From contig CAVZAT010000004.1 of assembly GCA_963773335.1 (NCBI GenBank), positions 744,001-808,000 of the forward strand: a stretch of DNA of 64,000 nucleotides, given 5' to 3'. Positions 6,406 to 16,372 of this stretch are shown in pieces. A program made the translations under genes and the position numbers. This stretch comes from UBA4742 sp963773335 (GTDB taxonomy: Bacteria; Actinomycetota; Acidimicrobiia; Acidimicrobiales; Acidimicrobilacustridaceae). How positions within the stretch are numbered: position 1 is the first letter of the stretch; every line of letters starts with the position of its first letter. The notes under the pieces are model-generated. The model saw only the letters and a program-made list of their open reading frames with translations, made no database searches and had not been told where the DNA came from.

Positions 6406-8958
6406 CTAACCGGGTGACCGGGACCACCCCACGTCCGAGGGTCGACCAGACCACGCCTCACGATGCTGTTCCCCGTTGTGGTGCCCGACCGGCCAGCCCA
6501 CGGCCCCGGCCAATCCCGCGTAGCGATCGTCACCCACCCACAGTTCGGGATGCTCGAACCCGAGCCGGGCCGCAGCTCGGCCCACCTGGCGGTTCAGGCT
6601 GACCGTGGTCAACCCTCCCAACCTCCCGAACAACCGCAGTGACGGCTCGAAACGAACGACCCGCCCGTCGGGATCGACGGGGCGCAGGCCAGGCCGACGT
6701 GGCTGCCGTCCGCCAGAGGGGGACTCGGATCCGGGCGTCCTCGGCGGCTCGACGAACAGCACCCGTCGAAGGGGATCGGCCGTCAACAGGTCCCGTACGA
6801 GGGCCTGGTCGGGGCCGCCAGCCTCATCCCACGGCTGCGAGGCACACACCACCGCGCCCCGTCCCGGGGCAGCGGTAGCCGGACTGTCCAGCGGCACCTG
6901 ACCAGGCGACCTGACCAGCGTCCGCACCTGACGAACCAGACGTCGGCGGTGCAACGCCCGCCGCTCTGACGACCCGGGAGCCGCGATGCGCACCGCTGAC
7001 CCGACCGCCTGCGCCACCCGCAGGCTCCAGAGCTGTCGGATCCCTTCGTGCTTGGCCACGAAGTGCTCGGTCCCGCGCTGGAAGTGTTCGAACACCAGGC
7101 CCTCGACACCGCTGGCGCTGGCCCCGCCCACGTGCTCGGCCATGGCATCGACCACGCCGACCGACCAACCGGCGTCGATCAACCGCCGACAGAGGTCGGT
7201 CTCCTCTCCGTACAGCCAGAACCGCGGATCCAGGCCGCCGACCGCCTCGAACGCGGCGCGGCGCACCAGGAAGCAGGCGCCGACCACGAACCCGGGATCG
7301 CCCGCCACCTCATCGGCGCGGCCGAGAGGTCCCAGCCCGAGGCGCTGGAGGCCGAAGGCGTCGTACCACGCACCGGCCGCCGTCGGGAACGGCCACCAGA
7401 CGCGCTGCAGCCCGTCGGACTGACGAAGGTTGGGCGCGACCACGGCCAGGCCGGGGTCGTTGTCCAGCGCGGCCACCATTCGGGCCAGGGTCTCGACCGA
7501 CAGCGAGGCATCGGGGTTCAACAGCAGCACGAACTCGGCCGAGCCTGCGGCCACGCCCTGGTTGGCCGCGGCCGCGAAACCCGCGTTGACCGGGTTGGCG
7601 ATCACGGTGGCCCCGAGGGCACGGGCTCGATCCGCGGAGCCGTCCCCGGAGGCGTTGTCCACCACGATGATCCCCAGGCCGTCGGTGGTGGCGGTCTGCA
7701 GGGGCCCGATCGCCTGATCCAGCCGGTCGGCCGAGTTGTAGGTCACCACGACCACGTCGACATCGAGGGGCCGTCCCTGGTTGGTCGGCCGATCGGCCGG
7801 AACGACCTCCGCCACCTGATCGCGGGTGGTCTCGTAGAAATCCAGATGACGCCGAGCCACCTGCGGCCAGGCGAAGGCGCTGGCTCGAACTGATCCGGCG
7901 TCGGCCAGCCTGCTCCGCTCGGTGTCGTCATCACGCAAGCGGGCCAAGGCGTCGGCCCAGGCGTCGACATCGCCGGGGGGAACCAGGACGCCGGCGTCGG
8001 CCACCACCTGGGGCAGCGAGCCACTGTCCGAAGCCACCACCACCACACCGGATGCCATGGCTTCGACGGCCACGCGGCCGAACTGCTCGATCCACGAGGG
8101 CGTCTCCAACGACGGTACGGCGACCAGGTCGAACCGGCGGTAGACGGCCCCCAGATCGGCTGGATCGACGAAGCCGGCCACGCCCACCCGGTCGGCCACG
8201 TCCAGGGCCGTGACCAGCTCCTCGAGCCGTCCTCGCTCCGGCCCCGCGCCCACCACCTCCAGGGTCACCCCCGGGGTGCCAGCCACGGCGCGGACCAGGA
8301 CGTCCACGCCCTTGTGGGCCTCGAGCCGACCGACGTAGCCGACCCGCAGCGGCCCGGTGGGGTCGTGGTGGCCCGCCCCCGGGCCCGAGTCCGGCCCAGG
8401 AGCGAATCGGGCCACGTCCACCCCCAGTCCCAGGTTCCGGATGACCCCGCTGAAGCCCTTGGCCCGCAGGATGTGGCCCGCCTCCTCGTTGCACGTGTGG
8501 ACTCCGGCCGCCCGTCGCAGCGTGGCCCGCTCGATCCAACGAAAGGGAACCGGATAGCGCTTGGGGATGTTCTGGGCGCAGTAGTAGCACAGGGCCGAGC
8601 GTTGTCCCGCCAGCCGGGCCAGCAGCCAGATCTCGGCCGCAGCCAGGCTGGCCGGCTCCTCATGGGTGTCGATGATGTCGAAGGACCTCGACCGCAGCAC
8701 CCGCCACAGCGGCCGCGGGTCGTAGACGAAGAGATACGGGTGGCGGCCGAGGGTGCCTGTCGGGTGCACGAAGTCGTCGCCGCCCGGCTCGAGCACGACG
8801 TCGTGACCGCCCTCGTTCCATTTCCGCGGAGCCACCAGCTCGAGGTCGACACCCAGTCGACGCAGCTCGCGATCGCGCCGGCGCCACCGGGTGACCACGG
8901 CGGAGTGACAGACGCGCAGCACGGTGAGCCGCTCGGCCCCCGGTCCCGCCACGGTCAC
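6406..8958 (-). CDS. Three-module glycosyltransferase: GT4 + GT2 + truncated third GT
   Basis: This 850-residue protein is built of modules. Residues 1-385 form a GT4 glycosyltransferase ('GYVGRLEAHKGVDVLV', 'EQFGRVAVEAMASG'). Residues about 398-650 form a GT2 enzyme ('DVVVVTYNSADRL', 'VVDNASGDGS', 'LLLNPDA', 'DPRFWLYGEETDLCRR'). From about 715 a third unit begins ('CASQPWDEAGGPDQALVRDL', 'VLFVEPPR', 'LGFEHPELWVGDDRY') resembling the N-terminus of TuaH-like transferases. After 'GAVGWPV' similarity stops and the frame ends within 40 residues, 43 bases before cysM, so the third module is cut short. Its GTG start overlaps the stop of the ligase gene by four bases, tying it to the polysaccharide locus. 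Confidence 0.82.
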   Translation of the reverse strand: MTVAGPGAERLTVLRVCHSAVVTRWRRRDRELRRLGVDLELVAPRKWNEGGHDVVLEPGGDDFVHPTGTLGRHPYLFVYDPRPLWRVLRSRSFDIIDTHEEPASLAAAEIWLLARLAGQRSALCYYCAQNIPKRYPVPFRWIERATLRRAAGVHTCNEEAGHILRAKGFSGVIRNLGLGVDVARFAPGPDSGPGAGHHDPTGPLRVGYVGRLEAHKGVDVLVRAVAGTPGVTLEVVGAGPERGRLEELVTALDVADRVGVAGFVDPADLGAVYRRFDLVAVPSLETPSWIEQFGRVAVEAMASGVVVVASDSGSLPQVVADAGVLVPPGDVDAWADALARLRDDDTERSRLADAGSVRASAFAWPQVARRHLDFYETTRDQVAEVVPADRPTNQGRPLDVDVVVVTYNSADRLDQAIGPLQTATTDGLGIIVVDNASGDGSADRARALGATVIANPVNAGFAAAANQGVAAGSAEFVLLLNPDASLSVETLARMVAALDNDPGLAVVAPNLRQSDGLQRVWWPFPTAAGAWYDAFGLQRLGLGPLGRADEVAGDPGFVVGACFLVRRAAFEAVGGLDPRFWLYGEETDLCRRLIDAGWSVGVVDAMAEHVGGASASGVEGLVFEHFQRGTEHFVAKHEGIRQLWSLRVAQAVGSAVRIAAPGSSERRALHRRRLVRQVRTLVRSPGQVPLDSPATAAPGRGAVVCASQPWDEAGGPDQALVRDLLTADPLRRVLFVEPPRTPGSESPSGGRQPRRPGLRPVDPDGRVVRFEPSLRLFGRLGGLTTVSLNRQVGRAAARLGFEHPELWVGDDRYAGLAGAVGWPVGHHNGEQHREAWSGRPSDVGWSRSPG

Positions 8959-10247
8959 GGAGCGACGGCGACCAGCCGGGCCGGAACGTCAGCCTCCACC
9001 TCGGGCTCGTCCCCGATCACCAGACCGATGATCAGGAAGGGCAGCGTTCCAGGGCCCGCCACCCAGAAGATGTCCACCATGGTGGCCAACAGTCGCTCCA
9101 CCAGGACCAGGTAGCCCGCCTCGGCCAGGTCGCTGTCAGCCCGCCGGGTCGTGCGCAGCACGACCCACAGCAGTGCGAGCATGGCCACCAGGCCGATCAG
9201 CCCCACCTCCGACAGCTCCCCGATCACGAAGTTGTGCGGGACGCCCCCGCCGGCGCCGGGGGCATTGAACCACTTGAGCCCGGCCCCGAACACCGGATCC
9301 GGCTCCCACTTCTTCGTCAGGGCGAACGAGTACGTGTCCAGCCGGGAGTTCACGCTGTTGAACTTGGCCGTCTGCTTGTTCTCGTCTCGGGTGGTGTAGG
9401 TGATGGCGCTGATGGCGATCAACACCAGGCTGGCCACCAGCAGGAGGGGCGCCAGCCGGACGATCCGGCTCGTCACCCCCGCCCGGCGCTGGTGGAGCAG
9501 GTGCAGGGCGAAGACCCCGACCAGGGCCAACCCCGCCCCGCGCGACTGACTGGCGGCCAGGCCGCCGAGCAACACGATCGAGAGCAGGACGATGGTCCGT
9601 CCCCGCAGCTCGAGGCGCCGCGGGGCCACCAGCAGCACCACCAGGCACATGGCGAGCAGGTCCCCGACCCCGTTCTTCTGGGCACCGAGTGGATAGGCCG
9701 GCCGCAGATGGTGGGTCAGCGTGTCCACGATTGCCGACATCGACACCACCGCCGCGGCCACCATCAGAGCCCGCAGGGCCACCCGTACGTGGCCGAGGCG
9801 GGCCACCGCGGCCCCGATGCACATGGTGCCGGCCACCAACGACAGCTGGTGGAAGGCTTCGATCAGCGAGCGCTGGGCCGGGTGGGCCGCCACGGTGATC
9901 AGCAGCACGGCGCAGTAGCCGAGGGCGGCCATCAGGATGCGCCGCAGCGCCCGACTGCGCCAGGGCACGAAGGGCAGGGCAGCCACGATGGCCACGATGG
10001 TGACGGCGTCGGTGACGCTCATGTCGATCGAGGCCGGACCCACCCGCCAGGAGGCGAAGGTGGCCGGGAACACCGCCACCATGGCCACCACGGGCGCCAC
10101 GAGCAGGACCAAGACCACCACCGTGGCCCCGATCAGCACCACGGCCAACGACGGGACCATCGCCGCCCAGGTGGTGAGGACGAGCTGGGCGGCGGCCACC
10201 GGAGCCACGACCAGGCGAGACCATCTCGACTCGTGACCCTCGGACAC
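8955..10247 (-). CDS. O-antigen ligase / polysaccharide polymerase family membrane protein
   Basis: This 430-residue polytopic membrane protein has about ten hydrophobic helices. A large loop between late helices contains 'NSRLDTYSFALTKKWEPDPV' and 'FGAGLKWFNAPGAGGGVPHN', ending in 'PHNFVIGELSEVGLIGLV'. The R...G..x..HN pattern is the WaaL/Wzy (O-antigen ligase, PF04932) signature. It would polymerise or ligate lipid-linked sugar repeats at the outer membrane face. GTG 10247 is preferred over the far-upstream start because it follows a TATACT -10 element by six bases, as expected for a leaderless actinobacterial mRNA. The gene is divergent from the GT4 gene at 10309. Confidence 0.82.
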   Translation of the reverse strand: MSEGHESRWSRLVVAPVAAAQLVLTTWAAMVPSLAVVLIGATVVVLVLLVAPVVAMVAVFPATFASWRVGPASIDMSVTDAVTIVAIVAALPFVPWRSRALRRILMAALGYCAVLLITVAAHPAQRSLIEAFHQLSLVAGTMCIGAAVARLGHVRVALRALMVAAAVVSMSAIVDTLTHHLRPAYPLGAQKNGVGDLLAMCLVVLLVAPRRLELRGRTIVLLSIVLLGGLAASQSRGAGLALVGVFALHLLHQRRAGVTSRIVRLAPLLLVASLVLIAISAITYTTRDENKQTAKFNSVNSRLDTYSFALTKKWEPDPVFGAGLKWFNAPGAGGGVPHNFVIGELSEVGLIGLVAMLALLWVVLRTTRRADSDLAEAGYLVLVERLLATMVDIFWVAGPGTLPFLIIGLVIGDEPEVEADVPARLVAVAP

Positions 10248-10262
10248 CGACAGAGTATATAG
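10248..10262 (-). promoter_or_regulatory. Predicted leaderless promoter (-10 TATACT)
   Basis: Read on the minus strand, CCTATATACTCTGTCG precedes the GTG of the O-antigen ligase. TATACT is a near-consensus -10 hexamer in an otherwise GC-rich stretch, and the six-base gap would put the transcript start at or next to the start codon. No clear -35 is seen. Confidence 0.4.
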
Positions 10263-10308
10263 GCTTCGACATTGGGACCGATCCGGCCCTCGGCTCGTAG
10301 AACAGACG

Positions 10309-11394
10309 GTGGGAACAGCGCTGCACATCCGACATCTCGTCCGATCCGATGCCTTCGCCGGGGTGGAGCGCTACCTGACCTACGTCGCCCCGGAGTTGGC
10401 CGCCCGTGGTCACCAGGTCTCGGTGGTGGGCGGCGAACCGCCGGCCATGCGCCGGGCCCTGGCCGGCTCCGGCGTGCACTTCGCGCCCGGCTCCACCCGG
10501 AGCGAGGCGCTGCGGGCCGCGGCCGCGGCCCCGAGACCGGATCTGCTGCACGTGCACATGACCGAAGCCGAGGTGCTCGGCCTGATGAGCGCGCTCCCCC
10601 GCCGGGTGCCGGTGGTGGCCACCATGCACTTCGCCGACGGGCGCGGCCACTCCAACGCCACCCGGTTGGCCCTGCGACCGCTGGTCCGGATGCTCGACGC
10701 CCAGATCGCCATCAGCCGGTTCGTGGCCGAGCGCGCCGGCCCGGAGATGGTGGTGGTGCCCAACGGCATCCCCGACCCCCAGCCCTGGCCCGCGGCCCCG
10801 CCCGGGGCCCGCCAGCCGATCGTGCTGATGGCCCAGCGACTCGAGCCGGAGAAGGACACCGCCGTCGGCCTGCGGGCCTGGGCGGCGTCGGGCCTGGCCG
10901 CCGACGGCTGGGCCCTGCACCTGGCTGGGCGCGGGTCGCTCGAGGCCGAGCTGGGGCGGATGGCGGCCCGGCTCGCGCCTGACGGGTCGATCCAGCTCCT
11001 GGGTCACTGCGACGATCTGGGCGCTCGCATGGCCGAGGCCTCGATCCTGTTGGCGCCGGCACCTGCGGAGCCCTTCGGGTTCACGGTGGTGGAGGCCATG
11101 GCCGACGCGCTCCCGGTGGTGGCCGCCGCCGGCGGCGGTCACCTCGAGACCCTGGCCCCGGCCAGCCCGGACACGTTCTTCGCGCCGGGCGACGCCGAGG
11201 CGGCCGGCACCCGCCTCCGGGCTCTGGCCCACGACCCGGCGGTCCGCGCCGAGATCGGTCGCGCCGAGCGCCGCCGCTTCGAGGTCGAGTACCGCATCGA
11301 GCGGCACGTGGATCGCCTGGAGGTGGTCTACCGCCAAGCAGCGGCCAACGCGGCCCAGCACCCCTGGCCCGGACTGAGCCGAGCGGCACGATGA
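10309..11394 (+). CDS. GT4 family glycosyltransferase
   Basis: This 361-residue GT-B protein begins 'ALHIRHLVRSDAFAGVERYL', a donor/acceptor loop typical of GT4 enzymes. It has 'ADLLLHVH'-like strands around residue 80 and the C-terminal 'LMAQRLEPEKDTAVGLRAW', then 'EPFGFTVVEAMADALPVVA', the E(x7)E nucleotide-sugar motif of retaining GT4 transferases. It probably adds one sugar of the extracellular polysaccharide made by this locus. GTG start; 4-bp ATGA overlap with the following GT4 gene shows translational coupling. Confidence 0.87.
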   Translation: MGTALHIRHLVRSDAFAGVERYLTYVAPELAARGHQVSVVGGEPPAMRRALAGSGVHFAPGSTRSEALRAAAAAPRPDLLHVHMTEAEVLGLMSALPRRVPVVATMHFADGRGHSNATRLALRPLVRMLDAQIAISRFVAERAGPEMVVVPNGIPDPQPWPAAPPGARQPIVLMAQRLEPEKDTAVGLRAWAASGLAADGWALHLAGRGSLEAELGRMAARLAPDGSIQLLGHCDDLGARMAEASILLAPAPAEPFGFTVVEAMADALPVVAAAGGGHLETLAPASPDTFFAPGDAEAAGTRLRALAHDPAVRAEIGRAERRRFEVEYRIERHVDRLEVVYRQAAANAAQHPWPGLSRAAR

Positions 11395-12539
11395 CCCGCC
11401 GAGCGCCGGGGGTCACGGAGCTGGCCGAGGTGGCCATCGCCCACGACTACCTCACCCAACGAGGCGGAGCCGAGCGCGTGGTGCTGGCTCTCCAGCACGC
11501 CTTCCCCCAGGCCCCCATCTACACCACGGCCTACGATGCAGCCCGGTCGTTCACCGAGCTGGCCGACTCCGAGATCGTGACCTCACCGCTGCAACGCATC
11601 GGCCCCCTGCGACGCAACCCGCGGCTGGCCCTGCCCCTGCTGGTGCCGATCGTGAAGCGGATGGACGTGCCGGCCAAGGTCACCGTGTGCAGCACCAGCG
11701 GCTGGGCCCACGGCATGACGACTCGGGGCACCAAGGTCGTCTACGTCCACAACACCGCCCGGTGGCTGTACCAGCGCCGCGAGTACCTGGCCGAGCTACC
11801 GGCCAGCCACGCCTGGGGCATCAAACCGCTGGCCCCGGCCCTTCGTCGATGGGATCGACGCGCCGCCGACTCGGCTGACATCGTGCTGGCCAACTCGGCC
11901 GTCACCCGGGCTCGCGTGCGCACCCACTGGGGTCGCGATGCCGAGATCCTCCACCCACCGCCCGGGCTGGCCCAGACCGGTCCCCATGAGCCCCTCGACG
12001 GCCTGGAACCGGGGTTCCTGCTCACCGTGACCCGGCTGCTGCCGTACAAGCGGGTCGACGCGGTCCTCGGCGCGCTGCACGGGGGGGTCGGTGGCCGCCT
12101 CGTGGTGGTGGGCGACGGTCCCGACCGTGCCCGGCTGGCCGCACTGGCCCCGCCGGGCACCATGTTCCTGGCCAACCTCAGCGACGCACAACTGCGTTGG
12201 CTCTACGCCAACGCCGAAGCGCTGGTCACCGCGGCCCACGACGACTTCGGGCTGACCCCGCTCGAGGCCATGCAGTTCGGCACGCCGGTGGTGGCCGTGC
12301 GCGAGGGCGGGTTCCCCGAGACCGTGGTGCAGGGGGAGACCGGGGTGCTCTTCGACGGAGCCGATCCGGCCGGTGTCCGGGCCGGCATCGAGGCCCTGCG
12401 CGACCAGACCTGGGACCGGGCCAGGATCGAGGCCCGAGCGGCCGACTTCTCACTCGACGCCTTCACCTGTCGGATCCGCGAGATCGTGGCCCTGGCCGCC
12501 GGCCAGGTGCCCGAGCTCGATCCGCGGGTGGGTCAGTAG
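11391..12539 (+). CDS. GT4 family glycosyltransferase
   Basis: This 382-residue GT-B protein begins 'VAIAHDYLTQRGGAERVVLA', the start commonly seen in mannosyltransferases of capsule and exopolysaccharide clusters. Later come 'YVHNTARWLYQRREYL', 'NSAVTRARVRTHWGRDAEIL', 'LLTVTRLLPYKRVDAVL' and 'DDFGLTPLEAMQFGTPVVA' (the E(x7)E region). It follows the previous GT4 with a 4-bp overlap. Its last seven bases overlap the end of the convergent polyprenyl glycosylphosphotransferase gene, which leaves no room for a terminator between them. Confidence 0.88.
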   Translation: MTRRAPGVTELAEVAIAHDYLTQRGGAERVVLALQHAFPQAPIYTTAYDAARSFTELADSEIVTSPLQRIGPLRRNPRLALPLLVPIVKRMDVPAKVTVCSTSGWAHGMTTRGTKVVYVHNTARWLYQRREYLAELPASHAWGIKPLAPALRRWDRRAADSADIVLANSAVTRARVRTHWGRDAEILHPPPGLAQTGPHEPLDGLEPGFLLTVTRLLPYKRVDAVLGALHGGVGGRLVVVGDGPDRARLAALAPPGTMFLANLSDAQLRWLYANAEALVTAAHDDFGLTPLEAMQFGTPVVAVREGGFPETVVQGETGVLFDGADPAGVRAGIEALRDQTWDRARIEARAADFSLDAFTCRIREIVALAAGQVPELDPRVGQ

Positions 12540-14005
12540 GCGCCCGAACCGGTGAGCACGCTCTTGGCCGTCTTGACCAGGATGACCAGGTCCAGCGTGA
12601 GCGACCAGTTCTCCACGTAGTACAGGTCCAGCCGGATGGCCTCGCTCCAGGACAGCTCGGCCCGGCCGCTCACCTGCCACAGACCGGTGATGCCAGGTTT
12701 GACCATCAGCCGCCGCCCGATGTCGCCCCGGTAGGTGGCCACCTCGTCGGGCAGGGGTGGGCGGGGACCGATCATGGCCATGTCACCCCGCACCACGTTC
12801 CACATCTGGGGCAGCTCGTCGATCGAGTAGCGGCGCAGCCAACGACCGACCCGGGTCACCCGCGGGTCGTCCTTGATCTTGAACAGCGGGCCGTCGTGCT
12901 CGTTCATCCCGACCAGGTCGGCCTTCTGACTGTGGGCGCCCTCGACCATCGAGCGGAACTTCAACATCTCGAACGGGTGGCCTTCCCGACCCACCCGGAC
13001 CTGGCGGTACAGGACCGGTCCCCGGCTGGTGAGCTTGACCAGGAGCCCGACCACCAGCAGGACCGGGGATGCGAGCACCAGCAACAGCAGGGCCATGGAC
13101 CGCTCGGTGAAGCCCTTCACCAGACGGGCCGGGCCACTGGTGCGAGGCTCCTCGACCAGCAGCATGGGCAGGCCGCCGGCCGGGCGGGACACGATGCGCG
13201 GTCCGGCGATGTCGACCAAATCCGGGGCCATCAGCAGTTGGATGCCCGTGCCGTGCAGCCGCCAGGCCAGCGAGCGCATGGAGTCGGCGCGGAACACCCG
13301 ATGGCCGGTGATGGCGATGGCGTCCGCCTCGAGGGAGCCGAGGTTGTCGAGCAGATCCTCCGGTCGACCCAGGACCGGTGGGAACCCGGGCTCCTGGGTC
13401 ATCGGGTCCTCGGTCCGGGACCCCGGGAGGTAGGCCCCGACCACGCGGTAGCCGGCGTAGGCGAGCCGGCGGAGATGCTCGTCGAGGTGGGCCACCGCCT
13501 CGGGCTCGCCCACCACCACGATCTGGCGCAGGGCCTGGCCGCGGCTGCGGCGCCGGTGCAACGACTTGCGCACCGCGTAGCGGTTGATCACGCCGAACAC
13601 GACCAGCGCCGGGAAGAAGACGGCCAGGAGGCTGCGGGACAGATCGATCGACCCCAAGAAGGACACGGCGCACACGGCGGTGAGCAGCAGGGCGCCGGTG
13701 GTGGCCACCTTGGAGTACTCGTCCGCCGAGTCGCCCAGCAACGACGGGTTGTAGGCGCCGCGCACAGCCAGACAGCCCAACCAGACCGGGATGGCCAACA
13801 GGGCGAGCACCGCGTAGTGCACGTGCGCCGACGCGATGGTCAGCGTCGACCCCTTGGCCTGATCGCGGGCGGCCCAGGCAGCCACACCGGCCAGCACCAC
13901 GGCCAACACATCGGCCCCGCCCACCGCCAGCACCAGGCGTCGCTCCCAGTCGCGCCGAGGCGGAGGGGAGGCCGAGCCGCCCACCGGACCGAAGCCGAGG
14001 TCCAT
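12533..14005 (-). CDS. Polyprenyl glycosylphosphotransferase (exopolysaccharide initiating transferase)
   Basis: This 490-residue protein has several N-terminal transmembrane helices, a CoA-binding-like central region ('IVVVGEPEAVAHLDEHLRRL'), one more helix, and a C-terminal bacterial sugar transferase domain. That domain includes 'GPVLYRQVRVGREGHPFEML', 'KFRSMV', 'RRYSIDELPQMWNVVRGDM', 'GPRPPLPDEVATY' and 'KPGITGLWQVSGR'. It transfers a sugar-1-phosphate to undecaprenyl phosphate, the first committed step of repeat-unit assembly. ATG 14005 gives MDLGFGPVGGS; an upstream open extension to 14260 lacks any family similarity. It is the initiator for the ligase and transferases around it. Confidence 0.92.
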   Translation of the reverse strand: MDLGFGPVGGSASPPPRRDWERRLVLAVGGADVLAVVLAGVAAWAARDQAKGSTLTIASAHVHYAVLALLAIPVWLGCLAVRGAYNPSLLGDSADEYSKVATTGALLLTAVCAVSFLGSIDLSRSLLAVFFPALVVFGVINRYAVRKSLHRRRSRGQALRQIVVVGEPEAVAHLDEHLRRLAYAGYRVVGAYLPGSRTEDPMTQEPGFPPVLGRPEDLLDNLGSLEADAIAITGHRVFRADSMRSLAWRLHGTGIQLLMAPDLVDIAGPRIVSRPAGGLPMLLVEEPRTSGPARLVKGFTERSMALLLLVLASPVLLVVGLLVKLTSRGPVLYRQVRVGREGHPFEMLKFRSMVEGAHSQKADLVGMNEHDGPLFKIKDDPRVTRVGRWLRRYSIDELPQMWNVVRGDMAMIGPRPPLPDEVATYRGDIGRRLMVKPGITGLWQVSGRAELSWSEAIRLDLYYVENWSLTLDLVILVKTAKSVLTGSGAY

Positions 14006-14377
14006 GACCGGTTGTTCGGGGCAGGCAGCGGACGGTCTAGGGCCTGGGCGGTCGGCGATCGGGGGTCGGGGCGTGACCCGATCGGAACGGCGCCAGCGGG
14101 GGGAACCTTGTCTCCGTTCGGTCTGGTCCAGCAACGCAGAAACCTTCCGGGAAATGGGTTGCTCGAAGAAGTCGACCGGCGGACACGACCCACCCGGCCA
14201 GCCTCGCCACGACACGGGAAACCTAACACATGTACCCCCGGCGAAGGCCGGGATGATCAACGATCAGCGGCCCGGGCTCGGCCCACCGCCACTCACCCTA
14301 GGGGCCGACTCACGTCGCCGAACATGGTTCCTTTGGACCGAATCTCCGCGGCGTTCGCCAAGCGGGCAGCCGATCGC
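14006..14377. other. Intergenic region with a short hairpin
   Basis: The 372 bases between the glycosylphosphotransferase start and the BY-kinase stop hold no convincing gene. A perfect 6-bp GC hairpin with a GAAG loop (14237-14252) could be a terminator for the BY-kinase transcript. The promoter of the glycosylphosphotransferase should lie here, but I see no clear hexamers. Confidence 0.4.
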
Positions 14378-16353
14378 TCAGGGGAGCCCGGGCGGCGATT
14401 GCGGCCTCGGTTCCGGCCCGGGGGACGGGGCGGCTGGCCCGGCGGCGCTGGCCGGTGCCCCGTCGTGGCTGCCGTTGCGAACCGGCAACGGGGTCGCGCC
14501 GGTGACCGGCGCCGCCGGCGGGGCCACATCATCGGGTCGGGCCCGCTCATCGGTCGCCCCGTTCTGACGCGGGGACGAGCGGGGCACGTCCCCGTAGTTG
14601 CTGCCGTACCCGTAGCCATACCCGTAGCCATACCCGTAGTAGCTCTCCATCTCGGCGTCCTCGCAGCCGTTGAAGACCACCCCCAGCACCTCGGCCCGGA
14701 ACCGGTTCAACACGATCGACGCCCGTTGGGCGGGACCGGTGTGGGACTGACCCGACCGCAGCACCAGCACCACCGCGTCGGCCACCACCAGCAGATCGCT
14801 GGCGTCGTTGGTGGTGAGCATCGGTGGCGTGTCGAGCAGCAGGAGGTCGTATTCGCTCCGATAGGTGGCGACCGCCTCGCGCAGGCGCGTGACCGCGTCG
14901 GCCGGGCCCCCCGAGCCGCGAGGTGCGGCCAGGAAAGACACGTCCTCGAAGCCGGGTGGGCACCGGGATCCCGGGCTCGAGCAGGTTGAGGACGGGCGCG
15001 AGATACCGCGCCACCGCGGGCTTGCGGAAGTCGCAGTCGATGACCAGGGTGCGCAGGCCCTTGTCGCCCAGCACCGCGGCCAGGTTGGCCACCGTGGTGG
15101 TCTTGCCCTCGCCCGGGTTGGGCGAGGTGACCATCACCACCGGGGCGATGGTCGTCTGCCCGTCGGCCCCCCGGCGCATGCCGACCAGCTGCTCCAGACC
15201 GAACAGGATCGACGTGCCCGCGGCCCGGTAGCGCTCGGCCGACCGCGACCCCGGCGCGTCCACACTCGGGGTGGCGTGGTCACGAGCCTGATCACGCGAG
15301 AGCTTCGGGATCTCGGCGATGACGGGGAAGCCGGTGACCGACTCGACCCGGTCCCGGCGCCGGAGCCGGTCGTCCCAGGCTTCGATCAGGAAGGCGGTGG
15401 CCACACCCAGGACCAGCCCGGCGGTGGCCCCGATGAGCACCCGCACCTTCTTGGACACCGGAGGGGCCGTGTTCAGACGCGGTCTCGTCGAAGGCCGGCG
15501 CCACCTGCTGGGTGCCCCCGACCTGGCCGCGGGCGTTCTCGTTCTGGCTCAGCCGGTACTGGTAGGCGCGACCACTGATCTGTACCGGCGTGGCCGCCTG
15601 CAGGGTGGACATGCCCGCCGTGGGCGCACCCGCCGTCAGCAGGGCCTGGTACTGGTCGTACTCGATCCGGTATTGGTTGACCACCGACTCGATCTGCGCG
15701 TTGATGAGGCCGGCGTTGGCGCCCTTGGCCGTGAGCGATGCCTCGAGATCGGACTGCTGGTTCTGCAGCTGCACGACCTTGGCCTTCACGTCGTTGATCT
15801 CCTGCGTGTACTGCGCCTGGTTCTCGGCCAGCACGTACTCGTTGAGCGCGCCGGCGGCCACGTTGGCCATCTGAACGGCCTTGGCCGGGTTGGTGGAGAT
15901 GGCGGTCACATCCACGGCCTGCACATCGCTTCGGGCGCTGGCCACCAGTTGGTTGTTGACCACGTCGGCGGTCACGCCCAGCTTCTTGGCCACCTCATCT
16001 GTCACCGCGGCCGAACGCAACAGGAACGCCGCCTGCTGCAGGTTGGTGCCCGAGGAACCGGCAGCGCTCCCGCTGCTGTTCGCCGTGGGGGCCAGCAACG
16101 TGTTCGTGGCCTTGTAGTAGCTGATGGGATCGTGGCTCACGTGAACGAAGAGCGTGGAGATGAACCCGCCGATGAGCCCGACGACCAGACCCAGCAGGAT
16201 CCACTGGTAACGACGCCGAACCACGCCGGCGTAGTGGCGCAGGAGGTTGGGTTCACCGTCAGGCGGCGTCGCCGATGGTCGCGGGAGGCCGGGGGGGCCA
16301 TCGGGGGTGGTTTCGGAGATGCTCAACCGTCTCGATCCTCGGGCAGGTGACAC
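14378..16353 (-). CDS. Wzz-type chain-length determinant fused to a bacterial tyrosine kinase (two frameshifts)
   Basis: About 657 residues when repaired. The N-terminal Wzz domain has a first membrane helix 'WILLGLVVGLIGGFISTLF', a periplasmic coiled-coil part ('KAKVVQLQNQQSDLEASL'), and a second helix 'VRVLIGATAGLVLGVATAFL'. The cytoplasmic BY-kinase has Walker A 'SPNPGEGKTTT', A' 'LVIDCDFRKP' and B 'LLLLDTPPM'. The tail is tyrosine-rich, six YG pairs encoded by 12-bp tandem repeats, the expected autophosphorylation cluster. Single extra bases near 15470-15476 and 14950-14956 break the frame. GTG 16353 is used; TTG 16326, preceded by GAGG, is an alternative. It controls polymer length with the ligase/polymerase of this locus. 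Confidence 0.85.
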
Positions 16354-16372
16354 AACAGCCTAGCCCCGACTC

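Noticed and set aside
12197..14989. 930-residue plus-strand open frame over the glycosylphosphotransferase and BY-kinase
   Set aside because: Low-complexity His/Gln/Gly/Arg-rich translation typical of GC-rich antisense shadow; the opposite strand encodes recognisable proteins.
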